A stretch of 19,913 nt of DNA from Thermohalobaculum sp039178805 (GCA_039178805.1 JBCDFC010000074.1:1-19913), one strand, 5' to 3'. Shown: positions 7,933-15,856, counted from the first letter of the stretch. Program-made: numbers and translations. The notes: a model not told the origin generated them from the sequence alone.

Positions 7933-8571
7933 ATGCCTTACGAGCCAACCGACATCGTCACGACCGAGCAGGAGCTTCGCGCGATCGTACCGCGGCCGCC
8001 GAACGGTACGCAGGATGTGAAGATCATCGACCATATCGACCGGCATTGCCGGGTCTGGATCGAACGGTCTCCCTTCCTGGTGATGACGACGTCGGATGCA
8101 GATGGCCGGCTCGACTGCTCGCCCAAGGGCGACCCGGCTGGCTTTGTCAAAGTGATTGATGACAAGACACTCGCCATCCCGGACCGGCCGGGCAACCGCC
8201 GCTTCGATGGGTTTCTCAATATCTTTCAGACCGGTCGCATCGGCCTCGTCTTCTTCGTGCCGAACCGCAACGAGACGGTAAGGGTGAACGGCAAGGCTCA
8301 AGTTGTGTGCGACACACCGCTGCGGGAGAGCATGGCGATAAAGGGCCGTGTGCCGGAGCTCGCGGTGCTCGTGCGCGTTGAGGAGGCCTTCTACCACTGC
8401 GGCAAGGCCATCATCCGCTCCGGCCTCTGGTCGCCCGAGAAGGCCGCGCCGACCGACGGATTACCCACTTATGCGGAAGCGAATGTGGACCATACCGGCC
8501 GGGACTATCCGCTCGATGAAGTGACGAAACTGTTCGAGCACAACGAAAAGAACCGACTCTACGACGACTGA
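7933..8571 (+). CDS. Pyridoxamine 5'-phosphate oxidase-family FMN-binding protein
   Basis: 212 aa, a split-barrel flavin-type PPOX protein. Family blocks seen are KIIDHIDRHCRVWIERSPF (about 30-48), TSDADGRLDCSPKGDPAGFV (53-72), IPDRPGNRRFDGFLNI (82-97) and the C-terminal FYHCGKAIIRSGLW; these match the DR2398/MSMEG_1061-like group of the superfamily. Likely binds FMN (or F420/heme, as relatives vary) in the cytoplasm; it is not expected to be the vitamin B6 enzyme PdxH. ATG at 7933 is preceded by GGAGACGAG; an upstream in-frame ATG (7900) has no such site. Monocistronic and divergent from the binding protein of the kinase operon; any functional link is a guess. Confidence 0.88.
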   Translation: MPYEPTDIVTTEQELRAIVPRPPNGTQDVKIIDHIDRHCRVWIERSPFLVMTTSDADGRLDCSPKGDPAGFVKVIDDKTLAIPDRPGNRRFDGFLNIFQTGRIGLVFFVPNRNETVRVNGKAQVVCDTPLRESMAIKGRVPELAVLVRVEEAFYHCGKAIIRSGLWSPEKAAPTDGLPTYAEANVDHTGRDYPLDEVTKLFEHNEKNRLYDD

Positions 8572-8666
8572 CCGCTGCACCGAAATCGGTCGACCGATGC
8601 GTTTGAGACTTGATGACGGGTGACGCCACTCAGTCCGGAAGGGCGCCGGCAATCAGGAGGAAAGCG

Positions 8667-10136
8667 TTATCTCTGTCGTGGCGCATGTCGCCTTAATTGG
8701 TCGAGCACTTCAGCAAGGATCTTCAGGATGAGGCCCCGTTCCGAGATTGCGGTGATCACGATCCCCGTGACGAGCAGACCACCTGCGAGGGCAAGCAATT
8801 CGGGTGCCAGACCGGCCAAAGCAAGGGAACCGACGCTGAGGCCGTAGCCGACGAGGCTGGCGATCGTGAAGGGCCAGATGCCATAGAGGATACGGAGCGT
8901 CACCAGCCCGGCTGTCGCCAGCGCGATCTGCGCACTGAGGAACGCGAGCGCCGCGCCATACGCGCCATAACTCGGTGTCAGCACCACCAGAAGCGCGATG
9001 AAGAGCGCGAGCGCCGAAAGCTGCAGCCGCATGGCAATGGTCAGATGCCCCGCCATCGAGAGATGCATCGCATGAAGTCCTGCACCGACCAGCGCGATCT
9101 GCCCGGCGCAGAGCAGCATGAGAATATCGAACGCTCCGGCAAACCCGCCGAAGAGTTCCAACATAAACTGACCGAAGAGCATAAAGCCGAAGGCGGCACT
9201 GCTCGCCGCCAGAAACCCGAGCACGCGGGCATTCGTGTACTCCTGCGCCGCAAGTTGCGGTTGGCCCTCGCTCATATGGAACCTCGCGCGCGGTCCGTAG
9301 GCGGCTGCAAAGAGGTGATGCCCGGCCTCGAGGATCAGCGAGAAGCGTGACGCTATCACATAGGCTGCGAGCACCGCCGGCTCCGCGACGATCCCGACGG
9401 CCATGATGTCGAGATGCAGGAAGCCGACCGACGAGACGTGTATCCCGAAGAAGCGAAGCCCGTCCTTGAAGTCGGCGTAGCTGAGCGTGCTTGGCTCGGG
9501 CATGGCCTTTCGGCGATGGGAAAGCGCGAGCGCAAGCGGCGACAAGATGTAGGGGGCGACCGCGGCGATCGGCACCGCCCACGCACCCGCGCCGGTCGCA
9601 TAGATCAGCCCGAACCCGGCACAGCGCGACGCATCGATCTCGCCCTGCAACGCTTGCGGTCTGCCTGTGCGATGATTGGCCTCCAACCATGCCACCAACA
9701 CCGTGATCAAGGCGATCGCCGGGCCGATCGGCGCGAGACGCGTAAGCCAATGCGCGAGCGCGGTCTGTCCCGTAAGCTCGGGAAAGAAGCCCACCAAAAG
9801 GAGCGTCGCCAGCACCGCCACAACAGAGGACGCCGACACCCAGACGGCGATCCTTGCGGCAAGTTTCTGGCCATGCAGTCGCTGCGGATCGGGCGTCAAA
9901 GCCGAGATCTTGAGGAAGAGTACCCGCTCGATCCCAAAGCCTGCGAAGAACCCGATGATCTGCACCACCGACATCGCCAGCATGTATCCGGCGAATTGTT
10001 CGGTATCTAGGACGCGCGTTAAGATCCAAAGTGATCCGACGCCTGCGAGAATGCCAATCCCACGAGAGAAGATGACACCGATGCTGCCTCGAAAATACGC
10101 TCTGGCAGAGGGCGTCGGCTGCTTTGGATCAGGCAT
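8667..10136 (-). CDS. Polysaccharide flippase (Wzx/oligosaccharide-exporter-like membrane protein)
   Basis: 489 aa, about 12-14 hydrophobic membrane segments over the whole length, short N-terminal polar stretch (MPDPKQPTPSARAYFRGS) and a basic C-terminus. The first segments (GVIFSRGIGILAGVGSLWILTRVLD, split here by the loop before TEQFAGY) follow the pattern of the polysaccharide-biosynthesis/MVF flippase superfamily. The expected role is to flip lipid-linked sugar units across the inner membrane. It lies opposite a glycosyltransferase operon, which supports a glycan substrate. The start ATG at 10136 has only a weak ribosome site and follows a possible small gene by 7 nt, so coupling to it is possible. 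The exact family (Wzx versus a related exporter) cannot be fixed from sequence reading. Confidence 0.82.
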   Translation of the reverse strand: MPDPKQPTPSARAYFRGSIGVIFSRGIGILAGVGSLWILTRVLDTEQFAGYMLAMSVVQIIGFFAGFGIERVLFLKISALTPDPQRLHGQKLAARIAVWVSASSVVAVLATLLLVGFFPELTGQTALAHWLTRLAPIGPAIALITVLVAWLEANHRTGRPQALQGEIDASRCAGFGLIYATGAGAWAVPIAAVAPYILSPLALALSHRRKAMPEPSTLSYADFKDGLRFFGIHVSSVGFLHLDIMAVGIVAEPAVLAAYVIASRFSLILEAGHHLFAAAYGPRARFHMSEGQPQLAAQEYTNARVLGFLAASSAAFGFMLFGQFMLELFGGFAGAFDILMLLCAGQIALVGAGLHAMHLSMAGHLTIAMRLQLSALALFIALLVVLTPSYGAYGAALAFLSAQIALATAGLVTLRILYGIWPFTIASLVGYGLSVGSLALAGLAPELLALAGGLLVTGIVITAISERGLILKILAEVLDQLRRHAPRQR

Positions 10137-10143
10137 CTGACTG

Positions 10144-10383
10144 TCACGACATCGCGGCTTTGAGTGGAACCTTGCGGTCGGCGGCGTCCGTCACCGCTTC
10201 GGCCTCTGTCAACCGCTTCGAGCATGCGGCGCATGAATGCAACGGCAATAGAGCATCGGATGTTCGGGGCTGCATGCTGCACTGCAGAACGATGTAGACT
10301 TTGTCATCAAGCGTGGCCATGAGCTGCTTGTTCGACCGTGTTGTTTGCCGGCTCTCGATCTTTGTCATCGTCAACGCCACCAT
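10144..10383 (-). CDS. Possible small hypothetical protein with CxxC
   Basis: 79 aa, not recognised. It ends 7 nt before the flippase start on the same strand and its ATG at 10383 has GGGGCGAG just upstream; a second in-frame ATG is at 10368. The sequence is soluble, with DDKVYIVLQCSMQP in the middle and SCAACSKRL (a CxxC) after it, which could bind a metal. Codon composition is less GC-biased than in the neighbours and no family match is evident, so it could be a chance frame. Kept because of its position and ribosome site. Confidence 0.35.
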   Translation of the reverse strand: MVALTMTKIESRQTTRSNKQLMATLDDKVYIVLQCSMQPRTSDALLPLHSCAACSKRLTEAEAVTDAADRKVPLKAAMS

Positions 10384-10482
10384 CTCGCCCCACGGGTCAG
10401 TGTTAGTGGAGCATCGTGGGAAGCTCGCCGGTTAGGGTGACCAGGCAAGCCTTGGGATTGGCTCGTGAGGAGATCGTCGCGG
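10384..10482. promoter_or_regulatory. Divergent upstream region of the glycan genes
   Basis: About 100 bases between the possible small gene/flippase unit (minus) and the GT8 gene (plus). If the small frame is not real, the gene-free stretch runs from 10137 to 10482. A 6-bp inverted repeat CCCACG/CGTGGG (10389-10394 and 10415-10420) is present. No convincing -35/-10 boxes were found. AGGAGA at 10468-10473 is the ribosome site for the GT8 gene. Confidence 0.3.
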
Positions 10483-11577
10483 ATGCGTGAGCCGCTGATC
10501 ATCGTCGTCGCGATCAACGAGGCCTTCGCGATGCCTCTCGCGGTGACAATCCGCTCGGTGCTTGAGAACTTAGCCAGCGAAACCGAGATCCGCCTGTTCG
10601 TCCTTGCCGATGCCGTGCCGCCCGAGACGCGCGCGAAGATCGAGCGTTCCTGGGAGCCCTATGCGATCTCGACCCATTGGATCGTGCCAGACTATGCGAG
10701 CATCGCGCATCTTCTCGTGTCCCACGGGCATTCAGGCGTTCCTGCGTCTTACTTCCGGATGCTGATGGCGGAGCTTCTGCCCGCTTCCGTAGAGCGCGCG
10801 GTCTATCTCGACAGCGATATTGTCGTCACCGGCGATCTGACACCGCTGGGAGAGTTGGCATTTGAAGGAAACCTCGTGCTGGCCGTGCCCGACGCCTATC
10901 GGCGCAGCCATCATGTTTTGCGGCTATCGGCGCTCGAGCTGACCGAGACTTCTCGGTTCACCGAGCATGATCGGTATTTCAACTCCGGGGTGATGGTCGT
11001 CGATATTGCCGGTTGGCGGCAGGCGGGTATCGCGCGCGAGGCAGTCGCCTTCGCAGCGCGGCATGGCGACGCGATCATATATCATGATCAGGATGTCCTA
11101 AACTGCATCCTCAAAGGGCGGTGGGGTGCGCTGGCGCCGATCTGGAACCTTCATGAAATGCCGCATTCACTGCGGACTTGGGAGTGTTACTCGCCTGACC
11201 CGGACGAGCGGCGGGAACTGATCCGCGCGCCTAGGGTCGTCCACTTCGTCTCAAGCGACAAGCCGTGGCACGCTATCTGTTTTCATGGCTTTCAGCAGCC
11301 GCAGTTTCTTGACGCGCTCTCTCGAACTGAGTTTCGCGACTATCGGGTTCCGGATCTCCCACTTGGACAGAGGCTCTTCCACTACGGACTGGTCTACCCT
11401 TCGGTGCTTATAAATTGGGGGCTATGGCGTGGCCTCATCCATGCGAGGGACCCTCAAATCCTCGCCTGGCTTTGCCAGCAGATCCTGCGCCGTCCTTGGG
11501 GCTTGCTGACCTATCCGGCCTGGCTCTGCTTCATGTCGCTGAGGGATCTCTGGCGGGCCAGGGGGCGCGCGCCTTGA
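10483..11577 (+). CDS. Family 8 glycosyltransferase
   Basis: 364 aa, a GT8-type retaining glycosyltransferase (group of LPS galactosyl/glucosyltransferases). Seen: the N-terminal sugar-nucleotide fold start (IIVVAINEAFAMPLAVTIRSVL), metal-binding DSD at 110-112 in VYLDSDIVVTGDL, FNSGVMVVD (166-174), DQDVLN (202-207) and the C-terminal HFVSSDKPWH (254-263) with the conserved His. The C-terminal 70 residues are basic and hydrophobic and may lie on the membrane. It should add a hexose from a nucleotide sugar to a glycan or lipid acceptor. ATG at 10483 has AGGAGA 9 nt upstream; a GTG at 10465 would contain that site inside the gene and is rejected. First of three genes; its TGA overlaps the TTG start of the next gene. 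Confidence 0.92.
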   Translation: MREPLIIVVAINEAFAMPLAVTIRSVLENLASETEIRLFVLADAVPPETRAKIERSWEPYAISTHWIVPDYASIAHLLVSHGHSGVPASYFRMLMAELLPASVERAVYLDSDIVVTGDLTPLGELAFEGNLVLAVPDAYRRSHHVLRLSALELTETSRFTEHDRYFNSGVMVVDIAGWRQAGIAREAVAFAARHGDAIIYHDQDVLNCILKGRWGALAPIWNLHEMPHSLRTWECYSPDPDERRELIRAPRVVHFVSSDKPWHAICFHGFQQPQFLDALSRTEFRDYRVPDLPLGQRLFHYGLVYPSVLINWGLWRGLIHARDPQILAWLCQQILRRPWGLLTYPAWLCFMSLRDLWRARGRAP

Positions 11578-12758
11578 AGGTTCTTCTCCTGAGCGACTTC
11601 AGCACACCCCAAGGCGGCGCTGAGATCTATTGCCTGCAGCTCCGCGACCTCTTGCGCACTGCGGGCCACGAGGCGCGGCTCTTGTCGAGCGATGTAGGTC
11701 CCAAGGCGCTGCGCCAGGCGGATGCCGAATTCCGGGGCAGCGAAAACCGCGTCATCAATCGATTGCTGCAGACCTACAATCCCTTCGCTCGCGCAGCCCT
11801 CAAACGCGAGCTCAAGCGCTTCGCCCCGGACGTCGTGCAAGTGAACATGTTTCTCACGCAGTTCTCGCCGGCGATCCTGCCCTGTCTGCGCGACGTGCCA
11901 GTCGTTTACTTCGAGCACACGACCCAAAGCATCTGTCCAACGGGCAAGCGCATGCTGCCATGCGGTAGGCCCTGTGCTCATCAAGCTGGTCGTCCTTGCC
12001 TCGTCGAGCGCTGCGTGCCGCCCCATCTTTGGACCATCGACATGGTGCAGCGCTGGCTGCTGCGCCAAGGGCGCGAGGCGTTCGACGTCGCTCTGACAAA
12101 CAGCCATCACATCCAAGGACAGATGCAGCGGTTCGGCGGGATCGATGCAGGGGTCCAACGCTACTTCATGACAAGGCCCCCGACGCCGGTATCTTGGCCC
12201 GAAGGCGACCCGACGGTCTGCTATATCGGGCGCCTCGTGCCCGAGAAGGGGGTCGACGTGCTGCTCACCGCCTTTGCGACCCTACGAAGTGCGTGCCCCA
12301 ACGCGCAGCTTCTGATCGCGGGGGCAGGCCCAGACGATGCCCGGCTGAAGGAACTCGCACAGAGGCTGAAGGTCTCGGATGCGGTGCATTTTCTCGGCCT
12401 CGTGCCCAATGACCGGATCGGTGAGATCTATGCCAAGTCGCATGTGCAGGCGATCCCATCGCTCTGGCCGGAGCCGTTTGGGATCGTCGCACGCGAGGCG
12501 ATGGCGGCGGGCCGCGCCGTCGTGGCAACCTCGGGTGGGGGATTGGAGGAGTCCGTCATCGAGGGTGAAACGGGCTTTCTCGTACCCTCCGGTGACACCG
12601 GCGCCTTCGCGAAGAGGCTGATCGAGCTTCTAACCAGGCTTCCTCTCGCAGCGCGGATGGGCGCGGCGGCCATCGCAGCGCTTCGCCGAGTGCCCGACAA
12701 CGCTGCGATCTTGGAACAGCATCTGACACATTATCGTCGAGCGATATCAGCGAGGTAG
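11574..12758 (+). CDS. Family 4 glycosyltransferase
   Basis: 394 aa, GT-B fold. The N-terminal domain begins KVLLLSDFSTPQGGAEIYC with the GGAE motif; the C-terminal domain has YIGRLVPEKGVDVLL, LLIAGAGPD and the EX7E motif EPFGIVARE (E300 and E308), so the donor-binding site is intact. Between the domains is a cysteine cluster (C121, C130, C134, C142, C147) that could bind a metal. Start is a TTG at 11574, overlapping the TGA of the GT8 gene (TTGA), with AGGGGG 8 nt upstream; an ATG at 11415 would add about 50 residues that are a frame shadow of GT8. The overlap implies coupled translation. It likely adds a second sugar in the same glycan pathway; donor and acceptor unknown. Confidence 0.9.
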   Translation: MKVLLLSDFSTPQGGAEIYCLQLRDLLRTAGHEARLLSSDVGPKALRQADAEFRGSENRVINRLLQTYNPFARAALKRELKRFAPDVVQVNMFLTQFSPAILPCLRDVPVVYFEHTTQSICPTGKRMLPCGRPCAHQAGRPCLVERCVPPHLWTIDMVQRWLLRQGREAFDVALTNSHHIQGQMQRFGGIDAGVQRYFMTRPPTPVSWPEGDPTVCYIGRLVPEKGVDVLLTAFATLRSACPNAQLLIAGAGPDDARLKELAQRLKVSDAVHFLGLVPNDRIGEIYAKSHVQAIPSLWPEPFGIVAREAMAAGRAVVATSGGGLEESVIEGETGFLVPSGDTGAFAKRLIELLTRLPLAARMGAAAIAALRRVPDNAAILEQHLTHYRRAISAR

Positions 12759-12760
12759 CC

Positions 12761-13474
12761 ATGTCCTCTCAAACGTTCGGTTGGTCGATCCGGCAAGCTG
12801 CATCGAAGCTCCGCGACCATCTCGAGGCGCGCCGAGTGTGCCGCTCGGCCCTCGCCAACGGGATCAATATCGAGGAAGGGCATCTCGGCGGATACATCCG
12901 CGCCGACGACCGCCCAACCCCCTCGGGCCTCGACGTCGCCCATGGCGACCCGGCAACCTACAGCCCAAAGCTGTGGCGTTGGGCTCAAGAGCGCTTCGGC
13001 GTGAGATCGGTGCTCGATGTCGGCTGCGGCGAGGGCCACGCTGCGCGCTTCTTCGCCGATCTCGGCTGTGAGGTCCTGGGTGTCGACGGCAGCCCCATGG
13101 CAAAGGCCGACAGCGTGATCCCCGATTGCCACAACCTTCACGACTACACGACCGGCCCACTGGTCCTGGACCGGCAGTTCGATCTCCTGTGGAGTTGCGA
13201 GTTCGTCGAACATGTCGAAGAGAGGTATGTTCCGAACTTCATGGCGACGTTTCAGGCCTGTCGCGGCCACGTCATGCTCACCTATGCCGAACCAGGCCAA
13301 ATCGGCTGGCATCACGTAAACTGCCAGCCGGCCTCCTATTGGATCGAGAAGATGCTGATCGCCGGGTTCCGCTACGACGATGATCTCACGCACACCTCTC
13401 GCACCATCGCTGAGGAAGGCCACTACCAAGCACGCGGCCTCATGTTTCGTCGTGAAGCGGACGGCTCGAAGTAG
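12761..13474 (+). CDS. Class I SAM-dependent methyltransferase
   Basis: 237 aa. The Rossmann-type SAM site is clear: motif I VLDVGCGEGH (84-93), the acidic end of strand 2 in EVLGVDGSPMA, and FDLLWSCEFVEHVEE as the post-motif region typical of Methyltransf_11/23 proteins. The N-terminal 80 residues precede the catalytic domain and include HLGGYIRADDRPTP. It follows the GT4 gene by 2 nt with GAGGTAG before the ATG, so it is the third gene of the glycan operon. Methylation of a sugar hydroxyl or of a glycan terminus is the most natural guess from context; the sequence does not prove the substrate. Confidence 0.87.
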   Translation: MSSQTFGWSIRQAASKLRDHLEARRVCRSALANGINIEEGHLGGYIRADDRPTPSGLDVAHGDPATYSPKLWRWAQERFGVRSVLDVGCGEGHAARFFADLGCEVLGVDGSPMAKADSVIPDCHNLHDYTTGPLVLDRQFDLLWSCEFVEHVEERYVPNFMATFQACRGHVMLTYAEPGQIGWHHVNCQPASYWIEKMLIAGFRYDDDLTHTSRTIAEEGHYQARGLMFRREADGSK

Positions 13475-14061
13475 AGCGGCTGCCTCAATCGAGATACGGC
13501 TATCGGGAAGCAAACGGTCAGCAGCGTCAGGACTTCGTCAGCGACCACTCGACCCAATGGCTAAATGCGGAGCTCCGCCGATGCCAGAGCACTTTCTTAC
13601 CTCACATGTTCACGTCATGCTCGGGCTTGACCCGAGCATCCACGGCCGGTGGCGCTGGATCGCCGGGTCGAGCCCTGCAATGACGCTGTTCCCGTGAACA
13701 CGTGAGATCGAAAGGCGTTTTAGCGCGGACTAGTCGTTGGAGAACCGGCCCGCTGCCGGAGCAACTCTCACCCGTCCTAACTTAACGGAAAGACCACGGC
13801 GTTGGGTCCGACCGGCCCAGCCAAGTTCGATCAGTGGCTCCTCGCTTCATCGCCGAAACACCGATCGCGGCAACACGCAGATACGCTCTGCACGGCACGA
13901 GTGGGCCTGCGTTCGAGAACAAAGCGCAGGTTGGCCAACGATGCGATAACAGGAGATGTGACTGTTTCCGCTACCGCCACCCCGAGGCACATGCTGATAG
14001 ACCATCAGCCGCTGAGGTCGGCAATATTCGGCCGTTTCTTCAAAGCTTAAGTTAGAAGAAG
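13475..14061. other. Intergenic region left of tRNA-Thr
   Basis: 587 bases without a credible gene. Short open frames exist but have neither ribosome sites nor recognisable sequence. The region contains one dispersed palindromic repeat (13613-13685). No integrase remnant or second copy of the tRNA 3' end was found in it. Confidence 0.65.
13613..13685. repeat. Alphaproteobacterial interspersed palindromic repeat
   Basis: About 73 bases bounded by the inverted repeat CGTCAT ... ATGACG. Inside the left half is a 9-bp stem ATGCTCGGG/CCCGAGCAT with a 5-nt loop (13617-13639); the right half has a second hairpin-like GGGTCGAGCCC. The arrangement (a GTCATGC-CGGGCTTGACCCG type arm, ATCCACG, then TGGATCGCCGGGTC and a closing ATGACG) is that of the widespread intergenic palindromic element of alphaproteobacteria. 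Only this copy was seen in the window. Confidence 0.75.
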
Positions 14062-14137
14062 TGGTGCCGGTGGTGAGATTCGAACTCACGGCCTCTCCCT
14101 TACCAAGGGAGTGCAACTACCCCTGTGCTACACCGGC
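14062..14137 (-). tRNA. tRNA-Thr (anticodon GGT)
   Basis: 76 nt including an encoded CCA. The acceptor stem pairs GCCGGTG with CACCGGC (7 bp), the anticodon stem CTCCC/GGGAG encloses TTGGTAA (anticodon GGT, reads ACC/ACU), and the T arm is GTGAG-TTCGAAT-CTCAC. The D arm is GCAC..AGGGGTAGT..TGC. No intron. It is transcribed leftward, with its 3' end facing the intergenic region that borders the glycan genes. Confidence 0.97.
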
Positions 14138-14328
14138 GCCGCGGGCGGAGACATACTGTAGGGGCGGCGGAATGCAAGGCTAATCTCGCTGGCGCCATTC
14201 TACCTTCTGGGTCGCCCCCTCTCGACACAGCCCGCCTGTGCCACCGCCGCACCGTGGGGCGCGTTGCACGAAATCTGCGGAGGTCGGCTCCTGGACGATG
14301 GGTCGAGACGCAGGTAAACGCCCCTCGG

Positions 14329-14523
14329 ATGGTTCGCGACGACAACGATAAGCCTGCAGCGCACCGCGCTGGGGAGGAGACCACGAAGCCTCCTCAAACT
14401 GGCGGCAGGCGCGAGAAGCTTGGCGCGGCCTTGCGCGCAAATCTGGCACGACGAAAAGCGCAATCCCGCGAAAGACGGGCCGAAGCGCGATCAGGGGACA
14501 GCGAGGAGGAGCAGAATGGCTGA
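14329..14523 (+). CDS. Small basic conserved protein upstream of murA
   Basis: 64 aa, very rich in Arg, Ala and Glu. The core RREKLGAALRANLARRKAQ is a pattern I recognise from short proteins coded just before murA in Rhodobacterales; no function is known. The frame is open further upstream, but that part overlaps the tRNA on the other strand and is not protein-like, so the ATG at 14329 is preferred although its ribosome site is weak. It ends 58 nt before murA in the same direction and may be co-transcribed with it. Confidence 0.6.
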   Translation: MVRDDNDKPAAHRAGEETTKPPQTGGRREKLGAALRANLARRKAQSRERRAEARSGDSEEEQNG

Positions 14524-14581
14524 TGGGTCGGCGCTGACGCGCGCTATGGGATCGCGCGAGGAGGCGATCAAGGGAGGCGGC

Positions 14582-15856
14582 ATGGACAAGATCCGCGTTG
14601 AGGGTGGCCGGCCGCTCCATGGCGAGATCGCCGTCTCGGGCGCAAAGAATGCCTGCCTCGCGCTGATGCCTGCGGCGCTCCTGACCGATCAACCCCTGAC
14701 GCTCACCAACGCGCCGCGCCTCTCGGACATCGCGACGATGACGGCGCTCTTGAAGTCTCTCGGCGCTGAGGTTGCGGCTCTTCAGGACAGCCGCGTGCTC
14801 GCCATCTCGGCCTCGACCCTTGCGGAGCCGCATGCCGATTATGAGATCGTGCGCAAGATGCGCGCCTCCATCCTGGTGCTCGGCCCGCTCCTTGCGCGGC
14901 TTGGACGGGCCCGGGTCTCGCTCCCCGGAGGCTGCGCCATCGGCGCGCGGCCGGTCGATTTGCATCTTGCGGCGATGGAAGCCATGGGGGCGGAGATCAC
15001 GCTTGCTGACGGCTACGTCGAGGCCACGGCGCCGAGCGGCCTCAAAGGCGCTGAGATCCTGTTTCCCAAGGTCTCCGTCGGTGCGACCGAGAACGCACTG
15101 ATGGCGGCCTGCCTCGCGCGCGGCAGCAGCGTTCTCCGGAATGCGGCTCGTGAGCCCGAGATCGTCGATCTCGCCGACTGTCTAATGGCGATGGGCGCGC
15201 GGATCGAGGGCGCGGGTAGCGACAGGATCGAAGTGGAGGGCGTCGCAGCGCTTGGCGGGGCCACACACAGCGTCCTGCCCGACCGCGTCGAACTTGGCAC
15301 TTACATGATCGCGCCGGCCATTGCGGGCGGAAGGGTCAGGTTGCTCGGCGGCAGGCGGTCGCTGGTGACAGCACTCGCGGATCGCTTGGAGGAAGCGGGC
15401 ATCACCATCGCTGAGGACGCAGGCGGCATCGAAGTCGCGCGCGAGAATGGCGCCGTCAAGCCGCTCCATATCGTCACTGAGCCCTTCCCCGGCTTCCCGA
15501 CCGATCTGCAGGCGCAGATCATGGCGATGCTGGCGACCGCCGACGGGGAGAGCGTGATCGAAGAGCACATCTTCGAGAACCGTTTCATGCATGTGCCTGA
15601 ACTCGCCCGCATGGGTGCCGATATCGAGATCTCCGGCGGCGCGGCGCGCATCCGTGGGGTTGAGCGGCTTAAGGGTGCCCCGGTAATGGCAACGGATCTT
15701 CGCGCTTCGGTCAGCCTTATCCTCGCTGGCCTCGCCGCCGAAGGCACGACGACGCTCAGCCGCGTCTACCACCTTGACCGCGGCTATGAGCATGTCGAGG
15801 AGAAGCTTGGAGCCTGCGGGGCAGAGATCCGGCGCATCAGGGAGAGTGATCTATGA
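14582..15856 (+). CDS. murA: UDP-N-acetylglucosamine 1-carboxyvinyltransferase
   Basis: 424 aa, full family length. Transfers enolpyruvate from PEP to UDP-GlcNAc, the first committed step of peptidoglycan synthesis, in the cytoplasm. Seen: the N-terminal DKIRVEGGRPLHGEIAVSG with K22-N23 (AKNA), the loop GGCAIGARPVDLH with catalytic C118 (so the fosfomycin-sensitive Cys form), and the C-terminal ENRFMHVPELARMGADI and YHLDRGYE blocks typical of MurA. ATG at 14582 was chosen because GGGAGG is 5 nt upstream; the open frame continues 54 codons upstream without family similarity. Its TGA overlaps the ATG of the DUF2948 gene. Confidence 0.97.
   Translation: MDKIRVEGGRPLHGEIAVSGAKNACLALMPAALLTDQPLTLTNAPRLSDIATMTALLKSLGAEVAALQDSRVLAISASTLAEPHADYEIVRKMRASILVLGPLLARLGRARVSLPGGCAIGARPVDLHLAAMEAMGAEITLADGYVEATAPSGLKGAEILFPKVSVGATENALMAACLARGSSVLRNAAREPEIVDLADCLMAMGARIEGAGSDRIEVEGVAALGGATHSVLPDRVELGTYMIAPAIAGGRVRLLGGRRSLVTALADRLEEAGITIAEDAGGIEVARENGAVKPLHIVTEPFPGFPTDLQAQIMAMLATADGESVIEEHIFENRFMHVPELARMGADIEISGGAARIRGVERLKGAPVMATDLRASVSLILAGLAAEGTTTLSRVYHLDRGYEHVEEKLGACGAEIRRIRESDL

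Noticed and set aside
8710..10029. 439-codon minus-strand frame overlapping the flippase in another frame
   Set aside because: The flippase frame gives regular membrane segments; this one gives Arg/Cys-rich non-protein-like sequence.
10465..10482. GTG start for the GT8 gene
   Set aside because: It would place the AGGAGA ribosome site inside the coding region; the ATG at 10483 has that site at good spacing and starts directly at the fold.
14062..14085. tRNA 3' end as an attachment site
   Set aside because: No second copy of the tRNA 3' segment and no integrase were found in the window, so no att site is called.
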